Positions 1-5,183 of a stretch of DNA of 5,183 nt are shown in pieces. Within the stretch, counting starts at the first letter, position 1; every line of letters begins with the position of its first letter. Source of the DNA: Bacteroidales bacterium (GTDB taxonomy: Bacteria > Bacteroidota > Bacteroidia > Bacteroidales > UBA932); assembly GCA_004555145.1 (NCBI GenBank), contig SFJB01000113.1, positions 1 through 5,183 of the forward strand. Reading direction: 5' to 3'. A program made the position numbers and the translations under genes. Under the pieces are notes generated by a model. The model was not told where the DNA came from. It saw nothing but the letters and a program-made list of their open reading frames with translations, and did not search any database.

Positions 1-190
1 ATGAAGTTAGGATATGCCCGCTGCTCGACTCTCGACCAGAACATGGACTGGCAGATATACGCACTCACGAAGGAGGAGTGCGACAGGAAGAATGGGCGGA
101 AGGCCGGGCAAGGACAAGAAGATAGTTGAACAGGCTCTGACCCTTTACGATTCCAAGGCAAACAACTTGAATCATGATAGAAACAGATAG
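1..190 (+). pseudogene. Serine resolvase/invertase remnant (internal deletion plus frameshift)
   Basis: In frame 1 (1-129) the first 28 residues read like the start of a small serine recombinase. They include Y-A-R-C-S-T, where Ser9 is the position of the catalytic nucleophile and the usual residue before it is Val, followed by LDQNMDWQI. Instead of continuing through the catalytic core, the sequence passes straight into a stretch rich in Lys, Gly and Arg and stops at 127-129. Frame 2 (92-190) carries GGRPGKDKKIVEQALTLYDS, which matches the hinge and the beginning of the C-terminal helix-turn-helix of the same family. It then diverges at about position 160 and stops at 188-190. Resolvases of this type are usually about 180-200 residues, so the catalytic core and most of the DNA-binding domain are gone. 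This is from recognition of family motifs, not a search. The product cannot be active. It marks former mobile-element or plasmid DNA next to the acetyltransferase gene. Confidence 0.8.
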
Positions 191-701
191 ACTCATCCTC
201 CGTCCGTGGCTGGACACCGATGCGGAGGCGCTTTTCCGATACGCTTCCGATCCGGACGTGGGCCCTAGAGCGGGATGGCCGCCGCACAAGGACATTGAGG
301 AGAGCAGGAGAGTGATCCGGGACATCTTCACCAATGACCGCACCTGGGCTGTCACTCTGCGCGAGACCAGGGAGGCGATAGGTTGTATGGGGTACTACAT
401 CCACGGCGAGAGCAACATCCCGATAGGTGAGGAGGATGCCGAAATCGGCTACTGGATAGCCAAACCATACTGGAACCGTGGAATAGCCACTGAAGCACTC
501 CGTGCAATGATAGATTACTGTTTCAATGTCAAGGGCTTCCTCACTTTGTGGTCGGATTTCTTCATTGACAACCCGGCCTCCGGACGTGTAATGGAGAAAT
601 GCGGATTCAAGGACACAGGAGAGATCAACTGGTGCAGCCAGCTCTATCACGGGGATGACCGGCCGGTACACATAATGAAGTTGAACTACGCACTTGAATA
701 G
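174..701 (+). CDS. GNAT family N-acetyltransferase, RimJ/RimL type
   Basis: A 175-residue cytoplasmic acetyltransferase predicted to move an acetyl group from acetyl-CoA to an amine; the substrate is unknown. It opens with the family signature ETDRLILRPW (residues 3-12), continues with SDPDVGPRAGWPPH (25-38), and has the acetyl-CoA-binding segment EIGYWIAKPYWNRGIATEAL (90-109). In that segment N101-R-G-I-A fits the pyrophosphate-binding loop. The final part, N133-P-A-S-x-R-V-M-E-K-C-G-F145, is the usual late helix and strand of RimJ/RimL-like proteins. Length is normal and the domain looks intact. An in-frame TGA at 168-170 makes ATG 174 the earliest possible start; no Shine-Dalgarno sequence is visible. 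The start overlaps the tail of the resolvase remnant, so its promoter must lie in or before that remnant. The next gene follows after 21 bases. Proteins of this subgroup acetylate ribosomal protein N-termini, antibiotics or small amines, and nothing here decides between them. Confidence 0.9.
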   Translation: MIETDRLILRPWLDTDAEALFRYASDPDVGPRAGWPPHKDIEESRRVIRDIFTNDRTWAVTLRETREAIGCMGYYIHGESNIPIGEEDAEIGYWIAKPYWNRGIATEALRAMIDYCFNVKGFLTLWSDFFIDNPASGRVMEKCGFKDTGEINWCSQLYHGDDRPVHIMKLNYALE

Positions 702-722
702 AATTACAACTAATACTCATAT

Positions 723-1871
723 ATGATAACACAGGACCTTGAATTCATATACCAGTCACTGATGTCTCGCACCAAGATTCAGCTCAGGATTCTTGGGGAT
801 ATGCTCGGTTGTGAGCTGAAGTCCAGTCTGCGGAAGTCCGAGATGGCAACAGGGCTGGCCGACTATATCATCAACTGCTCGGACGTATGGTTGCGAAACC
901 TTCCTCAGAGGGAACTGGACCTTCTGGAGATAATGGTGAAGATGGAGAAGGGGAGTGAGTACCGCACTTTCCTTCAGCCATACGGTACAGTGATGGAAAC
1001 ATTCGGGTTCATTACGGAGGAAACAACCGATGATTCCAGCATCTTCACCATAGTTCCGGCTCTCTATGACTCCATCAAGGAACACCTTCCTATGGCCTTG
1101 TCGTTCAGGACGGCCAACAATTATATGGAATTCGAGGCCCTTCTGATGGGAATACTCAACATATACGGTCTTGTGGAGCATAAGAAAGTGGTTGAGATAT
1201 TCTCATCCATATATGATTTCGAGACCGATCCGCAGCTGGCTGTACGGTCATTGCAGTTCCTGTATGAGTCATTCCTGATGAAAATGGATACCGTGCGGAA
1301 GAATGGTTTGATTTATCACAGGACTATGATAAGAAACGGGAATCTGGACGAAGTCATTCCTGAAAGAGAGAGTAGGGTGGAGATAAAGGATTACCGCCAG
1401 TTCTCGAAGGAGGAATTCATGGCAGCCGGATTCGACCCGCTCTATCCTTTCGTGGGAAAGGACTCTCCGACCGGAAAGAATCTGACTGCATTTATGAAGA
1501 AGGTCGGTATGGGAGAAGAAGAACGCAATGTTATAGGCACCCTGGTTTGGCTCAATGCTCAGGAGGGTGGGACAAAGGGTCCGCTTGGTGCGATACATCT
1601 TTTCGACGGCTTGCTCAAGGGCTTTGACCAGGTGCAGGAGATGATGGGTGTAGTCCAGGAGTATATGAACAACGTCCCGAAGTGGATATTCAAGGGATAC
1701 TCGTCCCACGAAGTCTTCGAGAAATACGAAAAGCCTAACCTCCGGCCACTTCCGGAAAATATGCCTCCTGCGGGCTTCTGGATGGGTGTTCCAAGAGTTG
1801 AACGCAACGATCCCTGCCCTTGTGGAAGCGGACTGAAGTACAAGAACTGTCATGGTAAATACAACAGCTGA
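723..1871 (+). CDS. Protein of unknown function with C-terminal SEC-C zinc-binding motif
   Basis: A 382-residue soluble protein. The only part I recognise with certainty is the C-terminal SEC-C motif (residues 361-377, [17 protein letters not shown]), where C365, C367, C376 and H377 are the expected zinc ligands. The same motif ends SecA, where it contacts SecB and ribosomes. Residues 20-51 ([20 protein letters not shown] and following) weakly resemble the SAP/Rho-N type of helical nucleic-acid-binding module; this is inference. The rest looks mostly helical. The stretch before the motif (about 255-335, including [17 protein letters not shown]) resembles, from memory, a segment that recurs in other stand-alone SEC-C proteins. 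No signal peptide or membrane segment is seen. An in-frame TAA at 711-713 leaves ATG 723 as the earliest start. Its stop overlaps the next start by one base (TGATG), so the two are probably translated together. A role in protein quality control or with ribosomes is possible but not shown. Confidence 0.85.
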   Translation: MITQDLEFIYQSLMSRTKIQLRILGDMLGCELKSSLRKSEMATGLADYIINCSDVWLRNLPQRELDLLEIMVKMEKGSEYRTFLQPYGTVMETFGFITEETTDDSSIFTIVPALYDSIKEHLPMALSFRTANNYMEFEALLMGILNIYGLVEHKKVVEIFSSIYDFETDPQLAVRSLQFLYESFLMKMDTVRKNGLIYHRTMIRNGNLDEVIPERESRVEIKDYRQFSKEEFMAAGFDPLYPFVGKDSPTGKNLTAFMKKVGMGEEERNVIGTLVWLNAQEGGTKGPLGAIHLFDGLLKGFDQVQEMMGVVQEYMNNVPKWIFKGYSSHEVFEKYEKPNLRPLPENMPPAGFWMGVPRVERNDPCPCGSGLKYKNCHGKYNS

Positions 1872-2065
1872 TGAAAACAAAGACACTGAAAATCATACTT
1901 GCGGTGGTAACTGTCGTTTCGCTCGCTCTGGCAATCTATTGCCTTGTTATAAGTATCAAGGGAACTGGAAGCAGCTGGGCATTGCCGGCTGCTCTCGGGC
2001 TGACTGCACTTGGAAACTTCATCAATATATACTCTTTGAAGAAGTTCAAAGTGAAAGGGGAGTGA
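1871..2065 (+). CDS. Small membrane protein, two predicted transmembrane segments
   Basis: A 64-residue protein that I cannot assign to a named family. Two hydrophobic stretches, about residues 7-28 and 35-54, can each span a membrane. They are separated by a short Gly/Ser-containing turn (KGTGSSW). Lysines cluster at both ends (K2, K4, K7 and K57, K58, K60, K62), so by the positive-inside rule both termini should be cytoplasmic, giving a simple hairpin in the inner membrane. There is no signal-peptidase or lipobox motif. The ATG shares its first base with the last base of the preceding stop (TGATG), and no Shine-Dalgarno sequence is visible; both fit translation by reinitiation after the SEC-C gene. 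Because the start is so tightly fixed and the hydrophobic pattern so regular, I think it is a real gene. A longer overlapping reading frame in another phase (1852-2145) lacks such features. Function unknown. Confidence 0.7.
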   Translation: MKTKTLKIILAVVTVVSLALAIYCLVISIKGTGSSWALPAALGLTALGNFINIYSLKKFKVKGE

Positions 2066-2066
2066 G

Positions 2067-2129
2067 ATGGAGATTGATACTGGCGGGGAAGGCCGCCCCG
2101 AAGGTTTTGATGGAGGATATAATCAATGA
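2067..2129 (+). CDS. Possible 20-codon ORF between the membrane-protein and Smr genes
   Basis: The ATG lies one base after the TGA that ends the membrane-protein gene, and the ORF runs for 20 codons, rich in Gly, Glu and Asp, to a TGA at 2127-2129. It is in the same frame as the Smr gene that follows, with only CAG CTT AAA AAT GTG between the TGA and ATG 2145. It may be a short coupled peptide that carries ribosomes across the gap. It may also be the old N-terminus of the Smr protein cut off by a stop codon, or chance. The peptide has no recognisable motif. Coding status is uncertain. Confidence 0.25.
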   Translation: MEIDTGGEGRPEGFDGGYNQ

Positions 2130-2144
2130 CAGCTTAAAAATGTG

Positions 2145-2807
2145 ATGATGAATAAGTTCAATGATTTCTCAGCTTTGAAGGCATTGAAGAAAGAAATGGT
2201 GGAGAACGATTCCTCCGGTAAGAATGTCGCACCTCAGCCACAGAAACGCAGTAGAACTGTCATCCACAAGCCAAAAGAACTGCTTGAAGGGGAGAGGATG
2301 GCAAAAGAACGCGGCCTATGTCCCGGCTGTACGGTTACACTGATGGACTCCAATGATAGGGGAATACTCCGTCATGTGCATAAGGACTGTGTGGAGATAG
2401 AGATTGACGGTCTTCTTTTCAAATCTGGGTTTGGTGAATTTGTAGTGAACAATGCCGAGGAAGATGCAAGGCTTCTGAGGGGTGTTGGAGGTAGCCATAA
2501 ACGAAAAGAGCAAGAGTGTGACAGGCCAAAGGCCATCCCGAATGAAATATCAATAGACTTGCATATTGAAAAGATTCCTTCAGGATATGATGCACCAGAG
2601 GGCTTTGAGCTGCCATACCAGTTGGAGTATTTCAAGAGCATCTTGCATAAGTATATGAAGCATAGAGGGATTAAGATCTCCTTCATCCACGGAGTAGGCG
2701 ACGGAATCCTGCGCGATGCAATAAGAAAAGAGATAGATGAAGTATATGCCCTGAACTGCTTCTGGACACCGGGGCCTGTCGGGGTAACGATAGTAACCAT
2801 CAGATAA
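2145..2807 (+). CDS. Smr domain-containing protein
   Basis: About 220 residues, cytoplasmic. The C-terminal part (residues about 134-220) is an Smr domain, the module found at the end of MutS2 and in stand-alone proteins that cut or nick RNA or DNA, recently linked to ribosome rescue. The visible signatures are D138-L-H, in place of the usual DLHG, and H182-G-V-G-D-G-I-L-R, which matches the HGxGxGxLR motif. Residues about 57-112 (CPGCTVTLMDSNDRGILR, then a run of short beta strands) look like a small SH3/KOW-like barrel, as I recall for Bacteroidota Smr proteins; this is weaker. The N-terminus is charged and probably unstructured. GTG 2142, ATG 2145 and ATG 2148 are all in frame. I chose 2145, as neither an SD nor a motif decides. 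The stop overlaps the dehydrogenase start (TAATG). Without the MutS ATPase this is not MutS2. Confidence 0.85.
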   Translation: MMNKFNDFSALKALKKEMVENDSSGKNVAPQPQKRSRTVIHKPKELLEGERMAKERGLCPGCTVTLMDSNDRGILRHVHKDCVEIEIDGLLFKSGFGEFVVNNAEEDARLLRGVGGSHKRKEQECDRPKAIPNEISIDLHIEKIPSGYDAPEGFELPYQLEYFKSILHKYMKHRGIKISFIHGVGDGILRDAIRKEIDEVYALNCFWTPGPVGVTIVTIR

Positions 2808-3877
2808 TGAAAGCATACACATACATAGACAAGGGTAATTTTGCCCTACTGGAGAAACCGGAGCCGAGGATTCTCGACCCGAAGGATGCCATAGTGAAGG
2901 TCACTCTGGCGAGCATCTGCACCAGCGATCTGCACATTAAGCACGGCAGCGTTCCCCGTGCCGTTCCCGGAATCACCGTCGGCCACGAGATGGTAGGAAT
3001 AGTAACCGAGGTAGGGGAGCAGGTCCATTCGGTAAAGCCGGGGGACAGGGTGACGGTCAATGTCGAGACCTATTGCGGCGAATGCTGGTTCTGCAAGCAC
3101 GGCTATGTCAACAACTGCCAGTCCCCGGACGGCGGCTGGGCGCTCGGCTGCCGCATCGACGGAGGCCAGGCGGAATTCGTCCGCGTCCCCTATGCCGACC
3201 AGGGGCTCAATAGAATTCCGGACAGTGTCACGGACGAGCAGGCTCTGTTTGTCGGAGATATACTTGCAACCGGCTTCTGGGCGGCAAGAATCTCGGAAAT
3301 CAAGGAAGATGATACGGTTCTCATCATTGGAGCCGGCCCTACAGGTCTCTGTACGCTGTTATGCGTGATGCTGAAGCACCCGAAGCACATCATCGTGTGC
3401 GAAAAGTCGGAGGAGAGGCGAGCCTTTGTCAAGGAACACTATCCGGAAGTAATTGTAACAACACCGGAGGAGTGCACGGCGTGCACCGGTGCATACGGTG
3501 CACCTCTGGGCGGTGCAGATGTCGTCATAGAGGTTGCAGGGTCCGAGGACAGCTTTCAGCTCGCCTGGCAGTCAGCACGCCCCAATGCAATAGTCACCGT
3601 GGTCGCCCTCTATGACCGTCCTCAGATATTGCCTCTCCCGGACATGTACGGCAAGAACCTCACCTTCAAGACCGGCGGTGTGGACGGCTGCGACTGTGCG
3701 GAGATTCTCTCGCTTATAGAGCAGGGGTTGATTGATACGACACCGTTGATTACTCACCGGTATAGTCTTGAGGATATTGAGGAGGCGTACAGAGTGTTTG
3801 AGAGCAGGGCGGAGGGAGTCATCAAGATTGCAGTTCCCAGCATTAATGGAGTTTCCCCGGGAATTATCTCCTTTTGA
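2807..3877 (+). CDS. Zinc-dependent alcohol dehydrogenase, medium-chain (MDR) family
   Basis: A 356-residue soluble NAD(P)-dependent oxidoreductase. Predicted catalytic-zinc ligands are C38, H60 (in GHE, 59-61) and D151 in VGDILATGF. This Cys-His-Asp set resembles the secondary-alcohol dehydrogenases of Clostridium and Thermoanaerobacter. A second, structural zinc site is complete at C90, C93, C96 and C104. The Rossmann fold starts at 171 with GAGPTG (175-180). Acidic E199 at the end of the second strand favours NAD(H) over NADP(H), which is an inference. Substrate is probably a short alcohol/ketone or aldehyde but is not determined. Length is typical, except that about 14 residues (343-356, VPSINGVSPGIISF) extend past the usual final strand. 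They end inside the oppositely oriented phosphoesterase gene, overlapping it by 14 bases. The ATG overlaps the Smr stop, so it is likely co-translated with that gene. Sequence patterns recall clostridial homologues, so old lateral transfer is possible. Confidence 0.93.
   Translation: MKAYTYIDKGNFALLEKPEPRILDPKDAIVKVTLASICTSDLHIKHGSVPRAVPGITVGHEMVGIVTEVGEQVHSVKPGDRVTVNVETYCGECWFCKHGYVNNCQSPDGGWALGCRIDGGQAEFVRVPYADQGLNRIPDSVTDEQALFVGDILATGFWAARISEIKEDDTVLIIGAGPTGLCTLLCVMLKHPKHIIVCEKSEERRAFVKEHYPEVIVTTPEECTACTGAYGAPLGGADVVIEVAGSEDSFQLAWQSARPNAIVTVVALYDRPQILPLPDMYGKNLTFKTGGVDGCDCAEILSLIEQGLIDTTPLITHRYSLEDIEEAYRVFESRAEGVIKIAVPSINGVSPGIISF
3481..3503. repeat. Inverted repeat GTGCACCG / CGGTGCAC inside the dehydrogenase gene
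   Basis: The arms at 3481-3488 and 3496-3503 are perfect inverted copies separated by 7 bases. They contain the 12-base palindrome TGCACCGGTGCA (3482-3493). Related GTGCAC/GGTGCA copies lie at 3472-3477 and about 3512-3517. The stretch encodes a Cys/Thr/Gly/Ala-rich surface segment of the dehydrogenase (around residues 222-236), so codon repetition may explain it fully. It could form a hairpin in the mRNA. Confidence 0.5.
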
Positions 3878-4862
3878 GTCTGAAAACGCTGATTTCCGGC
3901 CAGGCGCCAAGCCGGGCAAGGACTCCTGTCTCACCCAGGCCGGAATTCACATACAGCCATTGGCCTCCATCTTCGTACAGGCCGTGGCATTCATTGAAGA
4001 CATATCTGCTGGGAGTCCATCCGAAAATCTCCAGCTGCATCGCGTGGGTGTGGCCCGACAGCGTCAGGTCCACGTCGGTTTTTCCGACTATGCACGGACG
4101 CCATACGTTTGGGTCGTGGTAGAGCAGTATCTTGAAGTCTGCAGGCGCGCAAGCCTTCAGCGTCGAGTCGAGAGCGGCGCTAATTTCGGGAGTCCAGGTG
4201 GTACCCTCCCCGCCTATCAGGGTCAGTCTGCTGTCTTCCCTTTCAATGTCAATCCATTCGTTTTCAAGCAGTTTCCATCCCATCTCTCCGATTATCCGCC
4301 TGACTCTAGCCTCGTCCTCCTTTTTCTCCTCCCCGGTCGTGAAGGCATAGGTGCAGTAATCGTGATTGCCCATCACAGCATAAACCCCGTCCCTTGCCCT
4401 GAGGTCGGAAAGTATATCCACGAAAGAGTCTGTCTCTTTGCTGCTGAGCGTCACGATATCCCCGGTGAACACTATCATATCGGGGTCCTGGCGGAGAATT
4501 TTCCGTACGGCGCGCCGCAGCGAGGCCTTTCTTCCTTTATATGAAAGCAGATGTATGTCGGAAATCTGGGCGATGGTGTAACCTTCGAAGGATTCCGGCA
4601 GGGTGTCGCTGAATATGTCTCTGTCCCTCACCACGTAGATGTTGCAGCCTATGAAACAGGCAATCAGCATCCCGGCCGGGGCGGTAAGAAGGAACCAGGC
4701 TCCCCTCCTGAAGCACACCGGAAAAGGGGGGCCTCCGGCGCAGGAACGTATCAGTGAGTAGGCCAGTAGCAATATCAGGGTGGCGAGGAAGCCTATGAGA
4801 GTCACTGTCAGAGTAGCGGTCAGCTGCATGGAAATATCGGAATTGTAAGCGGGGTATATCAT
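3864..4862 (-). CDS. Membrane-anchored metallophosphoesterase (calcineurin-like)
   Basis: A 332-residue two-metal phosphoesterase in the YaeI/YkuE/LpxG-like group. All the metal-binding motifs of the family are present in order: D102-I-H104, G134-D135, G165-N-H-D168, H249 and G270-H-T-H273. The protein should therefore be active on a phosphodiester or pyrophosphate; the substrate is unknown. Two hydrophobic segments (about 15-37 and 55-77) precede the catalytic domain. The loop between them holds R39, R52 and R53, so it is probably cytoplasmic, which would place the catalytic domain outside the inner membrane, in the periplasm. Some relatives act on lipid A precursors, but that is not shown here. 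An in-frame TGA sits two codons before ATG 4862, so no longer start exists. M12 (4827-4829) is an alternative that leaves the first membrane segment nearer the N-terminus. It is transcribed towards the dehydrogenase and overlaps its 3' end by 14 bases. Confidence 0.92.
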   Translation of the reverse strand: MIYPAYNSDISMQLTATLTVTLIGFLATLILLLAYSLIRSCAGGPPFPVCFRRGAWFLLTAPAGMLIACFIGCNIYVVRDRDIFSDTLPESFEGYTIAQISDIHLLSYKGRKASLRRAVRKILRQDPDMIVFTGDIVTLSSKETDSFVDILSDLRARDGVYAVMGNHDYCTYAFTTGEEKKEDEARVRRIIGEMGWKLLENEWIDIEREDSRLTLIGGEGTTWTPEISAALDSTLKACAPADFKILLYHDPNVWRPCIVGKTDVDLTLSGHTHAMQLEIFGWTPSRYVFNECHGLYEDGGQWLYVNSGLGETGVLARLGAWPEISVFRLKRR

Positions 4863-4957
4863 GCCTCACAAAGTGTGCCAGTTTTTGATGTCCTGAATAT
4901 TGTCGGTAGATTTGGATTAATCTCCCTTCTCCATCATAAGTTCTTGTCCTATAAGCC

Positions 4958-4977
4958 ACAAAATAGTTACAAAATAG
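4958..4977. repeat. Two tandem ACAAAATAG copies, 11-base spacing, upstream of the phosphoesterase
   Basis: ACAAAATAG occurs at 4958-4966 and again at 4969-4977. Read on the minus strand this gives two CTATTTTGT copies about 95-120 bases upstream of the phosphoesterase start. They sit one helical turn apart, which fits a protein-binding site or an imperfect Bacteroides-type -7 element (TAnnTTTG), but the match is one base short. Chance in AT-rich DNA is also possible. Confidence 0.3.
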
Positions 4978-4981
4978 CATG

Positions 4982-5020
4982 AAAAATGCCTGACACTATA
5001 CATTTGTGCCAGGCATTTTT
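4982..5020 (-). terminator. Symmetric hairpin terminator after the HxlR-family gene
   Basis: AAAAATGCCTG (4982-4992) pairs with CAGGCATTTTT (5010-5020) over 11 bases. An A/C mismatch and three more pairs (CAC 4994-4996 with GTG 5006-5008) follow, leaving a 9-base loop. The T run on each strand makes it a factor-independent terminator that could work in both directions. It lies 30 bases past the HxlR-family stop on the minus strand, so its main job is probably to end that transcript before the phosphoesterase gene. No plus-strand gene lies immediately upstream. Confidence 0.8.
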
Positions 5021-5049
5021 CTCGCAGATAAATCCGAATTTATTTGATG

Positions 5050-5183
5050 TTATTCGCGGCGGCCATGCGGAGCCAGAGCATCTCTGTTTGTCAGAGCCCA
5101 ATCAATAATACCGTTCAAGGCCGGCAGGAAAGATTCTCCCAGTTCGGTCAAACTGTACTCGACCCTTGGCGGGACTTCCGCGT
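5050..5183 (-). CDS. HxlR-family transcriptional regulator, C-terminal part (runs off the window)
   Basis: Reading the minus strand from the window edge gives 43 codons ending in TAA at 5050-5052. They begin AEVPPRVEYSLTELGESFLP and continue to LNGIIDWA. The VPPRVEYSLTELG segment is the hallmark wing of the winged helix in HxlR (MarR-like) regulators, small dimeric DNA-binding proteins of about 100-130 residues. Many respond to aldehydes or redox stress and often control a neighbouring oxidoreductase. About two thirds of the gene, including the recognition helix, is beyond the window. A dehydrogenase lies nearby but is separated by the phosphoesterase and a terminator, so a regulatory link is only a guess. 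Confidence 0.85.
   Translation of the reverse strand, partial: AEVPPRVEYSLTELGESFLPALNGIIDWALTNRDALAPHGRRE

Noticed and set aside
1269..1886. 205-codon minus-strand open frame over the SEC-C gene
   Set aside because: The SEC-C frame carries a real motif and fits the same-strand neighbours with exact stop/start overlap; the antisense frame is a shadow.
2127..2129. TGA read as selenocysteine to fuse the short ORF with the Smr protein
   Set aside because: There is no obvious SECIS-like hairpin after it and Smr proteins are not known selenoproteins; a plain stop is simpler.
3471..3517. Cluster of GGTGCA/GTGCAC copies as a repeat array or operator
   Set aside because: The copies are few, irregular in spacing and within an intact coding frame, so biased codon use for Gly-Ala and Cys-Thr explains them; kept only as a low-interest inverted repeat.
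3768..4544. 258-codon open frame on the plus strand opposite the phosphoesterase
   Set aside because: It lies wholly antisense to, or overlapping, two genes with clear catalytic motifs, and its translation has no recognisable domain or sensible composition.
4537..4980. 147-codon minus-strand frame starting upstream of the phosphoesterase
   Set aside because: It overlaps the phosphoesterase N-terminus in another phase. The product is rich in Arg and His with no domain, and the phosphoesterase frame has membrane segments and metal motifs.
4999..5006. TACATTTG, a match to the Bacteroides -7 promoter element on the plus strand
   Set aside because: It sits in the loop and stem of the terminator hairpin, has no TTTG at the expected -33 distance, and no plus-strand gene follows.

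Overview
The window looks like a piece of a bacterial chromosome, most likely from the Bacteroidota (gut Bacteroidales-like). The evidence for this is indirect. Almost none of the genes has a Shine-Dalgarno sequence at its start, the resolvase remnant resembles those of that group, and the Smr protein has the KOW-like-plus-Smr layout I associate with these bacteria. Base composition is close to balanced. No rRNA, tRNA, CRISPR array, complete insertion sequence or phage module is visible.

Left end (1-190): the wreck of a serine resolvase. The first 28 or so codons of a catalytic domain are joined, with a frame change, to the hinge and the beginning of the C-terminal DNA-binding part. About 100 or more codons in between are missing. 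The remnant ends inside the start of a GNAT acetyltransferase gene (174-701).

Centre (174-3877): five same-strand genes packed like one operon. They are a RimJ/RimL-type acetyltransferase, a 382-residue protein of unknown function ending in a SEC-C zinc-binding motif, a 64-residue protein with two membrane segments, an Smr-domain protein, and a zinc-dependent medium-chain alcohol dehydrogenase. Two junctions are one-base stop/start overlaps (TGATG at 1869-1873, TAATG at 2805-2809), which suggests translational coupling. Between the membrane protein and the Smr gene lies a 20-codon ORF that begins one base after the preceding stop. It is in frame with the Smr gene and separated from it by one TGA. 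The products share no obvious pathway. SEC-C and Smr domains both point to nucleic-acid or ribosome-related work, while the dehydrogenase is metabolic.

Right end (3864-5183, minus strand): a membrane-anchored calcineurin-like phosphoesterase runs towards the dehydrogenase and overlaps it by 14 bases at the 3' ends, with no terminator between them. Upstream of the phosphoesterase is a 187-base non-coding stretch. It holds a strong symmetric hairpin terminator (4982-5020) just downstream of the C-terminal 43 codons of an HxlR-family regulator, which runs off the window edge.

I did not find a convincing undescribed system. The points most worth a second look are the decayed resolvase and its junction with the acetyltransferase, the unknown SEC-C/membrane/Smr cluster with coupled starts, and the in-frame TGA upstream of the Smr gene.
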